Origin: Exiguobacterium artemiae 255-15
GTDB taxonomy: Bacteria > Bacillota > Bacilli > Exiguobacteriales > Exiguobacteriaceae
Direction of reading: 5' to 3'
Length of the DNA stretch: 64,000 bases
Assembly (NCBI RefSeq): GCF_000019905.1
Contig: NC_010556.1
Location: 2,568,001-2,632,000 of the forward strand
Below are positions 25,156 to 33,474 of the stretch, piece after piece. Position numbers and translations under genes: made by a program. Below the pieces are notes generated by a model. That model saw only the letters and a program-made list of their open reading frames with translations, did no database searches and was not told where the DNA came from. The stretch's first letter is position 1. Each line of letters opens with the position of its first letter.

Positions 25156-26793
25156 TCAGTCTCCGGGAGTTGATTCAAAAAGGTGAAGGTATCGCGCATA
25201 GCCTTTTTCATCATAGATGACTTCAAGAGCATTATTCTTTTTTACCATGTATAAACTAATTTTTTTAATTTGGTGTTGATCGAGGATACTAGTTCCTCGT
25301 GTCACTTTTGAAGACACTGCCGGATCATATTTATAGGTTTTCTTTGGTTTTCCGAACACATCAATTATTTGTTTTTCACTAATATCAGTTCGTTTTTCGC
25401 CACTTAAAGGTAATAAAATTTCGTCAATGGTTTTTTTGTTACGATACGTCCCATAAAGTACGTTTCCTTTAAAAATACCGTTAGTGTAAACTTTTTCTTG
25501 ATAATATATCTTTCCATTCGTTCCTTTTACTTTAGAATAAGAATCGTAAAGTTGATGTGAAGCATTCACGAACGTTCCTTTTTGATTCAATATACTTTTT
25601 TGACTCATCAGCCATTTTAAATTCGCTGTTTTGGATTCTTTGCGTACTGTCAGCGAAAGCGTAGCAGTATGTCCTTCATAAGATCCTTTAATCGTCACTT
25701 TTCCAGGAGACTTCCCAATTAACTTACCTTTCGAAAAATAAGCAACTTGTGGATTATCAGACCGCCAAACGGCTTGATTCGTCAATTTAGTTTTCGTTCC
25801 ATCTTTTGATATGGCAACAAATGTCGGTATCGTTTCGTTTCGAACAATTAACGAATTAAAATCTGTACTGATTTTTGCGCTCACGATTCGCTTTTTTAAA
25901 TTTTTTGCATCATAGACACGCACAGAATCTCCCAATGTCACTATTTTGGACGAGTTTTCATTAAATACGATACGTGATTCTTCTATATTTGTATAAATTC
26001 GTTTAGCTGTTTGCATATCGTATAAGATTCCTTTTGAAGTACCGAGAAACACCCCGCTGTCATCCAAATCGATTTCATCATACGTTTTTAGTGATGATAG
26101 AACGGACTTAGTAAACGGGCTCTTGTACTGATAAATACGTCCGTCATAGGTATTAAGGATTAAAGTATTAAATCGTGTCACATCATACGAGATAATTCTT
26201 TCCTGCGGTAAAATTTCAGTGACCATTTCTAGCGCATGATTCATGACATGAATCGAGGAGTCATCTCCAATCATGATATAATCGTTCGAGACTTTCAACG
26301 TACCATCAGTACTGATACCTCGAGCGGACAATACTTTTTCAGTTTTGATGTCGTATACGAAAATATGATCATCTGACGCAATAACGAGTTTAGAGGAATT
26401 GGGTAAAAACTTAGCTTTAATTCCACTGTTAAATCGATAGACCTGATTCTGATATCTAAGGTTATCGACTGTTCTGACTTCTTCGCCAAATTCATCATAA
26501 ATCGTAAAATAGGTGTGCCAAAATTCTTTTGCAATCATCCAGGATTCATCTGTACTGACATCAAGTAATGTGTCACCTGTATCTTCTGTTCTTAAACGTG
26601 TTCCAGTCTCTAAATCAACTAAATTTGTTCCTGCATGATCGGCATAATACAATGTATTGCCGCGAATTGTAGAGTTTTGTCCAATTACATCATCATTAAT
26701 TTGAGCAACTGTCGGTAAGCTGACGCTTGCTGACACTGATAAATTAGGGTATAGAATCGAAATTAAAATAACCCCTGCTATCATTTTTTTCAT
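25156..26793 (-). CDS. Secreted protein with beta-propeller-like repeats and a Big_2 domain
   Basis: 545 residues. ATG 26793 is preferred because GAGG stands nine bases before it and overlaps an earlier ATG. A signal peptide (MIAGVILISILYP, SVSA) is followed by about 270 residues of short beta repeats of WD40/propeller type (for example LVIASDDHIFVYDIKTEKVL). A Big_2 Ig-like domain covers about residues 300-375 (WRSDNPQVAYFSKGKLIGKSPGKVTIKG). The C-terminal ~150 residues include a stretch like SmpA/DUF4309-type folds (QIIDVFGKPKKTYKYDP). Secreted or wall-associated, role unknown. It stands alone. Confidence 0.78.
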   Translation of the reverse strand: MKKMIAGVILISILYPNLSVSASVSLPTVAQINDDVIGQNSTIRGNTLYYADHAGTNLVDLETGTRLRTEDTGDTLLDVSTDESWMIAKEFWHTYFTIYDEFGEEVRTVDNLRYQNQVYRFNSGIKAKFLPNSSKLVIASDDHIFVYDIKTEKVLSARGISTDGTLKVSNDYIMIGDDSSIHVMNHALEMVTEILPQERIISYDVTRFNTLILNTYDGRIYQYKSPFTKSVLSSLKTYDEIDLDDSGVFLGTSKGILYDMQTAKRIYTNIEESRIVFNENSSKIVTLGDSVRVYDAKNLKKRIVSAKISTDFNSLIVRNETIPTFVAISKDGTKTKLTNQAVWRSDNPQVAYFSKGKLIGKSPGKVTIKGSYEGHTATLSLTVRKESKTANLKWLMSQKSILNQKGTFVNASHQLYDSYSKVKGTNGKIYYQEKVYTNGIFKGNVLYGTYRNKKTIDEILLPLSGEKRTDISEKQIIDVFGKPKKTYKYDPAVSSKVTRGTSILDQHQIKKISLYMVKKNNALEVIYDEKGYARYLHLFESTPGD

Positions 26794-26802
26794 CTTCTTC
26801 AT

Positions 26803-27664
26803 CCTCTCATTAATAAATCGGCTAACCTACATGTTATAGAAAAAACAAAGAGTAAGACTATCTATTTTGAAATATAAGGAAATATTTTCTCTTTTATTGG
26901 ACTTGTATCGTGTTGAAATCATGGTTTGTTTCGTTTTAATCCGTTCGAACAGTTGCTCAACATTGAGTATGTCCGCATCGAACATGTCGAGCATCAACCG
27001 AATCGTTAAACCATGTTCTCAGTCCTCCTTAAACTGAGACTGATCACAGATGATCGTTATTGACTTGTTAATACCAGTCCAGCCTCAAAAAAGGACCTTT
27101 CAACATGCTATCTGCAAGTACCTTAGAAGGTTCTTTTTTCTTCGTCAAACAGTGAAGGGTATCATCATGTCTACTCACGCACAGTCGGATCAAGCATCGG
27201 CATATACGTCACGTTACAAATCGTCCTATCGTCGTCAATGTCCCTTGTCCTTTGATGTACCGTGTCACGATATGATCAAAAAACAAGTAGGCACGGTCGC
27301 GTTCGGAATACGTGCTGACTTCCCTGCTGCTCCGACATGGATTCCAAAATATCTTAGCCATTGCAGAAGGAAGTCTCTCTCAAACAACAGTTTGTCAAAG
27401 ATGATACTGACCACTTCAAGTTTCGTGTTTTGTTCCCGCAGACAAATCGTTTGTTCTGCTTTTCCGCCTCTACTCTTAAACAAAAGTCATTCTTTATACC
27501 CCAATAAAAAAACGCAAAAGTATTCCCTTCATTCGAGCGTAACATGGAGTGAAAACCATTATTCCTGCTATCAAAATTCTTTTTCATTTCATTTGCTGAT
27601 GACACTAAGAATAATTGGCTTAATATAACAAAAAAATAAAATATTATTTTTTTGATAACTCTAT
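26803..27664. other. Gap of about 1 kb without an intact gene
   Basis: Base composition between 26940 and 27450 is gene-like, less AT-rich than its flanks, but every frame is broken or implausible. On the minus strand a short stretch reads YSERDRAYLFFDHIVTRYIK, which looks protein-like, but stops follow. I take it as a decayed gene or element of unknown kind. A terminator-like hairpin sits inside. Confidence 0.4.
27087..27139. terminator. Terminator-like hairpin inside the decayed region
   Basis: AAAAAAGGACCTT pairs with AAGGTTCTTTTTT (one G-U) around a 27-base loop, with T-runs on both strands. No intact gene ends here. Confidence 0.5.
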
Positions 27665-27717
27665 TTATAGGTAAATAGACTTAAGCTGTTGCTAAAAAAG
27701 GTCTTCTGTACCTATAA
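27665..27717 (+). repeat. Inverted repeat upstream of the PAS-GGDEF-EAL gene
   Basis: TTATAGGTA (27665-27673) and TACCTATAA (27709-27717) are perfect complements with a few further inner pairs. A -10-like TATAAT lies in the right arm, about 110 bases before the start codon, so this may be an operator or leader structure. It does not resemble a c-di-GMP riboswitch. Confidence 0.4.
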
Positions 27718-27826
27718 TTTAGTATATATGAAAAGTTTTTCTTTACAGTATTTAATTTTTCAATATAAATTCTTAAATGCTGAAATAATGTTTTGATCAT
27801 TGAAAATGAGAAGGGACGGGGTCGTC

Positions 27827-30682
27827 ATGAAGTTATTCGACAGTTGGAAACTGCTTCCTAAAATCAAAACCAGCATCACTCGCGACGTTTCAGAAGTCTA
27901 TGCACGCGAGGCAGATCCGATTTCCATTAATGACTACCCGGATGCTTTATATGTCATGGATTTAACGAAAAACATCGTCAAGACCAATGACAAATTCGAA
28001 TTATTATTTAAAGGATCGGCATCATTTTTGACGGAACCTAAAAAATGGCTGCCTGCCCATGAATACCACGAAATGCTCCGGTATCAGGAACGGGCTTTGA
28101 AGGGAGAAAACGTCCATTATGAAATCGAATCGATTCGCAACGATAACAAGCGGTACCACTTCTCGATCACGAACGTCCCTTTATACTCCGGAGCATTACT
28201 GACTGGTCTGTACGGTATCGTCAAGGATTTGACAGAGCAGAAAGAATTAGCCCGTGAGTACAACCGGTTAAAGGTCAATCAACTTTTGACGGAACAGATC
28301 CCGGGACTGGCTTTAGTCGAATACCGGATTGATACCGCTAAATTTTTTTATTCCGAACAGGTCCCTAAATTGTTTGGTCTCCCTAAAAAAACCGTCCAAC
28401 AAATGGGACGGGTCGAGTTCAGAAATCTGATTCATGAAGAGGATCGTCCGGTATTTTCTCAAAACGTCGACCGTCTTTACCAGGACCCGTCCTTTTTTGA
28501 ATATAAAAGTATTGTCCAGGCGCGCCATACTACGAAAGGCTGGTTACGCATTTTAGTCCAAGTCGGAAAATCAGCGGACCAAAATATCATCACCTGGGTC
28601 ATGTTTGATTTAAGTGAACAAGACAAGATGGAACAAGACTTAAAACGTGAAAAAGACAAACTCGAAACATTGTGTGTCGTCGTCGATACGGCACTCATCG
28701 AATACAGTTTAAAAAAAGACCGGTATCAGATTTTGACCCCAAACTTCTCAAAGATTTTTAATGTCCCCGAGGAACAGATTCACCAAAACCCGACCTACTG
28801 GAAACAACTCGTCACACCGGAAGATGGAACAAACTTTTTACACATGATGGAAGAAGTCAAACAAGGAAAAAGCATCGTCACGTTTTACCGGATCCACACG
28901 AAAAAAGGTCTCAAATGGATCAAAGATACGTGTTATCCGTTATTTGACACGGACGGACAAGTGACCGGCTATCAATCAATCATCAAAGATGTAACCGAGA
29001 TCAAAAATCGGCAGGAAGAGATTTTTAAGCTTTCAATGATGGATCAGGTGACGAATATGCCGAACCGGGAAGCGATTACCGAGACCGTCGAGCTATTGAT
29101 TCGTCAAAATCAACCGTTTACCCTGTTGTCCATCTGTCTGAACCGGATTAATGACATCAATCAGACGTTCGGGTTTAAGATGGGGGATGCATGGCGGGCC
29201 ATCGCCACGGATACCATATTGCGGCTGTTGCCGAAGGAAGCTTATCTCGGAGCATTGTTTGGCGATGATTTTTTAGTGATTTTCCCTGAACGGATGACGG
29301 AGGAGCAGGTTCAGAACTTTTCACAGCGTCTCCTGCAACTGTCGAAGTCACCCATCGAACTCCAGGACTACGTCTTCCAGCCGCGTGTCTCGATCGGGGT
29401 CAGCCGGTATCCGGAGGATGCGGCGACATCGTCCGATTTGATTCGTCATTCGGGAACGGCAAAATTCCGTGCCCAAAAACGGGAAGGCAGCCACGTGGAA
29501 CTGTATGCTTCCAACATGGACATCGAAGCCGTCCGGCAGTTCGAACTGTTACAGGACATGAGCAAAGGGATTGAGAACAACGAGTTTTATCTCGTCTATC
29601 AACCGAAAGTCGACAGCTGGACCGGACAAGTGGTCGGTGCGGAAGCCTTGATGCGCTGGACCCATCCGACGTGGGGTGAAATTTCTCCGGGCGAATTCAT
29701 TCCTCTAGCCGAAGAAAACTGTCTGTACATTCCGTTGACGGACTGGCTGATTGATGAAGTTTCCCGCTATCTCAAGTCGATCGATTACGCGATTCCTGTC
29801 TCGTTAAACGTTCCGCCGAAGTATTTCATGAGAAAAGAATATATGAACGTGTTTACGGATGCGATTCAGCGGCATCATGTCCCGCCCTACAAACTGGAGC
29901 TGGAGATTTCAGAGACGACGATTCTCGAGGACGAGGATTTCATGGCTGAAGTGTTTACGTCGTTAAATCGCATCGGCGTTGCTGTCGCCTTCGATGATTT
30001 CGGGGTCGGCTACTCGTCGCTCGCCTACCTGCAGACGTACAACGTCCAGACGATTAAAATCGACCGGAAGTTCGCGACGAATATCCATCAAAATAAGAAG
30101 TCCCAGGCGATTGTCCGGAGCATCCTGTTGCTTGCCCAGGAATTCGAGATGAGTGTCGTCATCGAGGGCATTGAAACTCTCGATGAACTGTTCATGATCC
30201 GGGAGCTGGACTGTAAGATCGTTCAGGGTTTCCTGTTCAGTCGTCCGGTTCCGGCAGATGACATGACGACGCTGATTGAAAACGGACGGATTGATCCGGT
30301 CGAGGAATTGAACGATAAACCTAATCGTGTATCTTCCTACATCAACGCAGCCATCACGATTACCCATGTCCGGGGTCAGCGGGTCGACGTCGGGACATCA
30401 CCAATTCTCATACTGCATCAAAAGTTTCAGGGGCTTGGTTTCTACAGCTCGATCCGCCTTCCGGTCGACGGGACCGTCAAGCTGGTCATTTTGCTTGAGG
30501 ACGGGCATGACAGTATTCCGATCAGTATCAAACGGGCAACCGAACTGGCCAACGGCTTATACCAGTATGAAGCCCGGTATACATCGTCTCCTGATATCGC
30601 AAAACGGTTTGCTGCCCTGCGACAGCCTAAAGCCAAAGGATTTACCGAACTCGAGATGTACCGGATTCTGAGTACCCGTTAA
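27827..30682 (+). CDS. PAS-GGDEF-EAL protein, probable c-di-GMP phosphodiesterase
   Basis: 951 residues from ATG 27827 (AAGGGA upstream). Three PAS/PAC-type sensor segments fill about residues 30-400. The GGDEF domain at ~410-560 has FGDDF instead of GGDEF/GGEEF, so synthesis of c-di-GMP is unlikely. The EAL domain at ~570-815 keeps its catalytic set: AEALMRW, SLNVPPKYF, LEISETTI, FDDFGVGYSSL, IKIDRKF, VIEGIET and QGFLFSRP. The last ~110 residues look like a beta-barrel of PilZ kind (GLGFYSSIRLPVDGTVKL) without an obvious RxxxR motif. No membrane segment, so cytosolic. Likely hydrolyses c-di-GMP and thereby affects motility or biofilm. Monocistronic. Confidence 0.9.
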   Translation: MKLFDSWKLLPKIKTSITRDVSEVYAREADPISINDYPDALYVMDLTKNIVKTNDKFELLFKGSASFLTEPKKWLPAHEYHEMLRYQERALKGENVHYEIESIRNDNKRYHFSITNVPLYSGALLTGLYGIVKDLTEQKELAREYNRLKVNQLLTEQIPGLALVEYRIDTAKFFYSEQVPKLFGLPKKTVQQMGRVEFRNLIHEEDRPVFSQNVDRLYQDPSFFEYKSIVQARHTTKGWLRILVQVGKSADQNIITWVMFDLSEQDKMEQDLKREKDKLETLCVVVDTALIEYSLKKDRYQILTPNFSKIFNVPEEQIHQNPTYWKQLVTPEDGTNFLHMMEEVKQGKSIVTFYRIHTKKGLKWIKDTCYPLFDTDGQVTGYQSIIKDVTEIKNRQEEIFKLSMMDQVTNMPNREAITETVELLIRQNQPFTLLSICLNRINDINQTFGFKMGDAWRAIATDTILRLLPKEAYLGALFGDDFLVIFPERMTEEQVQNFSQRLLQLSKSPIELQDYVFQPRVSIGVSRYPEDAATSSDLIRHSGTAKFRAQKREGSHVELYASNMDIEAVRQFELLQDMSKGIENNEFYLVYQPKVDSWTGQVVGAEALMRWTHPTWGEISPGEFIPLAEENCLYIPLTDWLIDEVSRYLKSIDYAIPVSLNVPPKYFMRKEYMNVFTDAIQRHHVPPYKLELEISETTILEDEDFMAEVFTSLNRIGVAVAFDDFGVGYSSLAYLQTYNVQTIKIDRKFATNIHQNKKSQAIVRSILLLAQEFEMSVVIEGIETLDELFMIRELDCKIVQGFLFSRPVPADDMTTLIENGRIDPVEELNDKPNRVSSYINAAITITHVRGQRVDVGTSPILILHQKFQGLGFYSSIRLPVDGTVKLVILLEDGHDSIPISIKRATELANGLYQYEARYTSSPDIAKRFAALRQPKAKGFTELEMYRILSTR

Positions 30683-30702
30683 TCTTTTTTCATACATCAC
30701 AC

Positions 30703-30736
30703 ACGGTCATGGACACCTCGTTCATGACCGTTTTTT
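30703..30736 (+). terminator. Terminator of the EAL-protein gene
   Basis: ACGGTCATG pairs with CATGACCGT around an 11-base loop, followed by six T. Confidence 0.85.
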
Positions 30737-30793
30737 CATTTCGAATTGCCGCATAAGTCCAACAATCCGGAATTCACTTTTTTTCCGAACACT

Positions 30794-30821
30794 TCATAGG
30801 ATAAGTAGAGTTATCCTGAAG
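30794..30821 (+). repeat. dif/Xer-like recombination site 1 (candidate)
   Basis: Two 11-base arms, TCATAGGATAA and TTATCCTGAAG, flank the six-base centre GTAGAG. The ATAA-6-TTAT core is the pattern of XerC/XerD sites. The site is also nearly self-complementary (GGATAA/TTATCC). A second copy lies at 30943. Assignment rests on pattern and on the recombinase genes next to it. Confidence 0.5.
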
Positions 30822-30936
30822 TGAGTGACGGAAACAGGTGGTTTTTTAATTGATTTTTCGTGTTCAGTCGAAGAAATGACGACAGTTGGCAATCGGAAAG
30901 TTTAGAAAACCGTTGGCATGATTCAAAAAAGACGAT

Positions 30937-30966
30937 TTGAAAAGAGAGGATAACTCTACTTATACT
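30937..30966 (+). promoter_or_regulatory. Promoter overlapping Xer-like site 2
   Basis: TTGAAA (30937-30942), an 18-base spacer and TATACT (30961-30966) fit a SigA promoter for the sigma-like/recombinase operon. The centre of the recombination site lies within the spacer, so exchange there would replace the -35. Confidence 0.55.
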
Positions 30967-30970
30967 GAAA
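30943..30970 (+). repeat. dif/Xer-like recombination site 2 (candidate)
   Basis: Arms AGAGAGGATAA and TTATACTGAAA flank the centre CTCTAC, the exact complement of site 1's centre GTAGAG. As a result 17 bases (30801-30817 and 30947-30963) form a perfect inverted repeat between the two sites, while the arms match in direct orientation. Confidence 0.5.
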
Positions 30971-31019
30971 CTACCGCGGAATACATAGATATGCATATCT
31001 CAGATTGGATTCTCTTATA

Positions 31020-31454
31020 ATGAATGAAGCGTTAAAACAATGGATGCCCCTCGTCAATTCTCTGCTCACCCGCCTCTCGATTCATCCGAATGAACAGGAT
31101 GAATGCCGCCAGGCTGCCCTGCTTCGTCTTTGGAAATCAATCGAAGAAGGCAAAGTCATGACCGTTACCTTCGCCCGGATCCGGGCGAAAGGCGCGATGC
31201 TTGATTACTTAGCAACCCGCAACCGGACACTCGCCGGTGAAGTCGCCGTCGAGACGTTACCGGAACTCCCCCGTCAGCAGCAAGTCTCGTTCACCTACTT
31301 ACTCGATCAACTGAAACAGGAACTATCCCGGAAGGAATTCACTATCCTGCAAGCTCTCCTTCATGGCAACGAAGACACCCTCGGCTACTCCCCGGCCCGA
31401 CTCCGATCGCTTAAGTCGGAACTCAAACGAAAAGTCCAGGACATCCTCCTATGA
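31020..31454 (+). CDS. Small sigma-70-like protein of the recombinase module
   Basis: 144 residues from ATG 31020; a TTG at 31005 is possible, and neither has a strong ribosome site. The segment FARIRAKGAMLDYLATRNR resembles the end of sigma-70 region 2 (as in FliA/SigF: 'RIRGAMLDxLR'), and the start (DECRQAALLRLWKSIEEG) resembles region 2.1-2.2. The C-terminal part has a helix pair where region 4 would be (LSRKEFTILQALL) but is short. The stop overlaps the recombinase start as ATGA. It could be a sigma factor, an anti-repressor or a recombination directionality protein. A 14-base palindrome AGATATGCATATCT stands at 30987-31000 just upstream. Confidence 0.6.
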   Translation: MNEALKQWMPLVNSLLTRLSIHPNEQDECRQAALLRLWKSIEEGKVMTVTFARIRAKGAMLDYLATRNRTLAGEVAVETLPELPRQQQVSFTYLLDQLKQELSRKEFTILQALLHGNEDTLGYSPARLRSLKSELKRKVQDILL

Positions 31455-32314
31455 TGACGTTTTACTTGGAACGGTTACTTGCAATCATCGAACAGTCTCC
31501 AAGTTACAGTCCACTGACAAGAAAAGCTTACCGCGTCGACGCCCGCCATTTCTGTACCCACGCTGAAACAATCGACATCCCTTCCATGCATCGCTACATC
31601 ACATTGTTAAAACAGACCTATGCCCCGACGACCGTTTCCCGACGGATTCATGCGCTCGCGACATTGTTCGACGCGTTAGTCGCTGAAAAATCCATTCCCT
31701 CGAACCCCTTATCCCGAATTAAGAAACCGACGCGTCCGTTACCGAAACACCGGACTGCCTTTAGTTACACCGAAGCGCGAAGTGTCATTGAGACGCTGCA
31801 AGACGAGACGATGTACACGTTCTACTTCCTGCTCTTACATACGGGCCTTCGATTCAACGAAGCCCGACAATTATGTCGGACTGATATTGACCTGACGGAG
31901 CGGCAACTGTTCGTCCGTCATGGCAAGGGACAGAAAACACGTTACGTTCCGCTCCATGACGAGTTGGTCACTGTCCTAATACGCTATCTCGATCTTCAAC
32001 CAAATGGTCCCTTATTTCAAAATACAGCCGGAGGTTTACTTGATCCAAATCAGACCCGGAGACAACTCCGACTTGCAAGCGAGCAGCTCTTAAAACGAAC
32101 ACTCCGACCGCACGATTTACGGGTAACGTTCGCGACGACGATTTACCGGGAACATCGAGCGGATTTGCTGACCGTCATGCGTCTCCTTGGACACAGTGAC
32201 GCCAAGACGACACAACAGTATATCCTACCGTCGTCGGAAGTCGCTCGTTCTTCAATCAACCGGCTGACGCCGATAACGTATTCAGAATCTGTTGAAGTCT
32301 CGTTTCCCGGCTGA
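31451..32314 (+). CDS. Tyrosine recombinase (XerC/D-like), module gene 1
   Basis: 287 residues. An N-terminal SAM-like core-binding domain is followed by the catalytic domain with the full set of residues: Arg in HTGLRFNEAR, Lys in VRHGKGQKTR, His-x-x-Arg in RPHDLRVTFAT, His in LMRLLGHSD and the nucleophilic Tyr in TTQQYIL. It overlaps the sigma-like gene by four bases and the convergent recombinase gene by 59. The two recombinases are clear paralogues. Size and build are those of Xer proteins, but two such genes facing each other are not the usual xerC or xerD setting. Confidence 0.88.
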   Translation: MMTFYLERLLAIIEQSPSYSPLTRKAYRVDARHFCTHAETIDIPSMHRYITLLKQTYAPTTVSRRIHALATLFDALVAEKSIPSNPLSRIKKPTRPLPKHRTAFSYTEARSVIETLQDETMYTFYFLLLHTGLRFNEARQLCRTDIDLTERQLFVRHGKGQKTRYVPLHDELVTVLIRYLDLQPNGPLFQNTAGGLLDPNQTRRQLRLASEQLLKRTLRPHDLRVTFATTIYREHRADLLTVMRLLGHSDAKTTQQYILPSSEVARSSINRLTPITYSESVEVSFPG

Positions 32315-33083
32315 GAATATACCCTTCTGTCGTACGGGTGCTGCCGTGACCGAGCAAGCGCTGAATCTCAACCAACTTGCAATCTTCCACCTGATAGAGA
32401 TGAGTCGCAAACGCAACACGCAAATCATGCGGATGCAACGGTCGCCCGCACGTAGCAAGCGACTGTTTACGTAACGTATCACGAGCCGACTGTTCATTGA
32501 TGGCTTTGCCTCGGACAGATTGAAAGATGAGTCCCGTCGTCCGTCCCGCTAAAAACGTTTGAAGCTTACTTACTAGTCCTTCTCCAAGCGGAACTGTCCG
32601 TAAGCGCCGTCCTTTCCCATGTCGTACAAGTAACGTCAACGTCCCAAACTGAATGTCTTCGATCGACAACAAACGGGCCTCCATGAAGCGGAGGCCCGTT
32701 TGACTGATTAACTCAAAGAAGAGACGATACGTTGAATGATTGATTTGGCGAATCGTTTGAATTGCTTCTTCAAGTGGATAGTATTCGCGTTGGTGAACGT
32801 ATTGGTGAACAATCGGACGAACTTGTCTCATCGGGTTATTCTTGAGGCGTTTCGCTCGGACCAGTTCGTGTCCGAGTGCCATCAACGCATGGTACCGCCG
32901 CATCGCCGTAGCTGGTTTATACTGTTGAATCAACTGATCAAAATACAATTGAAGGGACTTGACCGACCACTCAACACGATTCGTCTTCATCTGCCGTAAA
33001 TCACTGCGATAAGCTTTAATCGTTTGCTTGCTGTACGAGACGTGCGTAAGAAGATAATGTTCCAAATAGTCGTAGTGTGTCAT
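32256..33083 (-). CDS. Tyrosine recombinase (XerC/D-like), module gene 2, convergent
   Basis: 275 residues from ATG 33083 behind AAGGAGGA. Catalytic residues are complete: Arg in QTGLRFMEAR, Lys in VRHGKGRRLR, HPHDLRVAFAT, RLLGHGST and the Tyr in TTEGYIL. It resembles the plus-strand recombinase throughout the catalytic half. The two genes overlap tail to tail by 59 bases, so their messages would be complementary at the ends. A pair of recombinases with different arm preference would suit the two-arm sites upstream. Confidence 0.88.
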   Translation of the reverse strand: MTHYDYLEHYLLTHVSYSKQTIKAYRSDLRQMKTNRVEWSVKSLQLYFDQLIQQYKPATAMRRYHALMALGHELVRAKRLKNNPMRQVRPIVHQYVHQREYYPLEEAIQTIRQINHSTYRLFFELISQTGLRFMEARLLSIEDIQFGTLTLLVRHGKGRRLRTVPLGEGLVSKLQTFLAGRTTGLIFQSVRGKAINEQSARDTLRKQSLATCGRPLHPHDLRVAFATHLYQVEDCKLVEIQRLLGHGSTRTTEGYILSRETRLQQILNTLSASAG

Positions 33084-33271
33084 GGGAAGTCCTCCTTCAG
33101 TAGTTGTAGTAGTAGAAGGATTCCCGTTGTGTCGTCATTCAAGCGTTATTTCTTAACTCTGACCCAACACTTGTTCAGTCGACTACCACATTCATCGTTT
33201 GCAAGTTAACAAAGCTTATTGCAGTCTCAACTGAATCAGAAATCGATATAGAGTTGAGGTGTGGAAGTTAT

Positions 33272-33294
33272 GATTTACATAAGTTCTAGGAGCT
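33272..33294 (+). other. dif-like arms without a spacer (possible scar)
   Basis: TTTACATAAGTTCTAGGA contains TTTACATAA and TTCTAGGA, which are the two arms of a Bacillus-type dif site read in reverse, but one base instead of six lies between them. It sits behind the second recombinase gene. This may be chance. Confidence 0.25.
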
Positions 33295-33310
33295 CGGCGA
33301 AGTCAGTAAT

Positions 33311-33416
33311 ATGATTCAACAATACACTCAATTCTATAAAGAAGAACTGTCCACAAGAACAATTAAATGGTTTGAACCCATTAGAATTTAAGTTTCAAGC
33401 CATTAAGAGTTTTTGA
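33311..33416 (+). pseudogene. Remnant of an IS3-family transposase (OrfB C-terminus)
   Basis: Read with one frameshift, the plus strand gives IQQYTQFYKEE and then QEQLNGLNPLEFKFQAIKSF followed by a stop. This is the typical end of IS3/IS150-type OrfB ('Y.qFYNeeR.q.kLNGLSPvEyR.qai'). Everything upstream of it is lost. Apart from this and the dif-like arms the gap 33084-33474 contains nothing that I recognise. Confidence 0.7.
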
Positions 33417-33474
33417 TTTTTCCTGTGTATTTTATGCGGAACGGTTTATAGCCCTAGAATACACTAATTATTAT

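Noticed and set aside
27050..27628. 192-codon plus-strand frame in the 27-kb gap
   Set aside because: No ribosome site at its start, a terminator hairpin within the first codons, and no protein-like pattern.
27665..27826. c-di-GMP riboswitch before the EAL gene
   Set aside because: The conserved GEMM core and tetraloop-receptor parts are absent; only a simple inverted repeat is present.
30987..31000. 14-base palindrome AGATATGCATATCT before the sigma-like gene, as an operator
   Set aside because: AT-rich palindromes are common; reported only as context of that gene since nothing else supports a binding protein.
33180..33260. Hairpin with CTCAACT/AGTTGAG as a terminator or attachment site
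   Set aside because: Seven-base arms with a long loop and no T-run; too weak to call.
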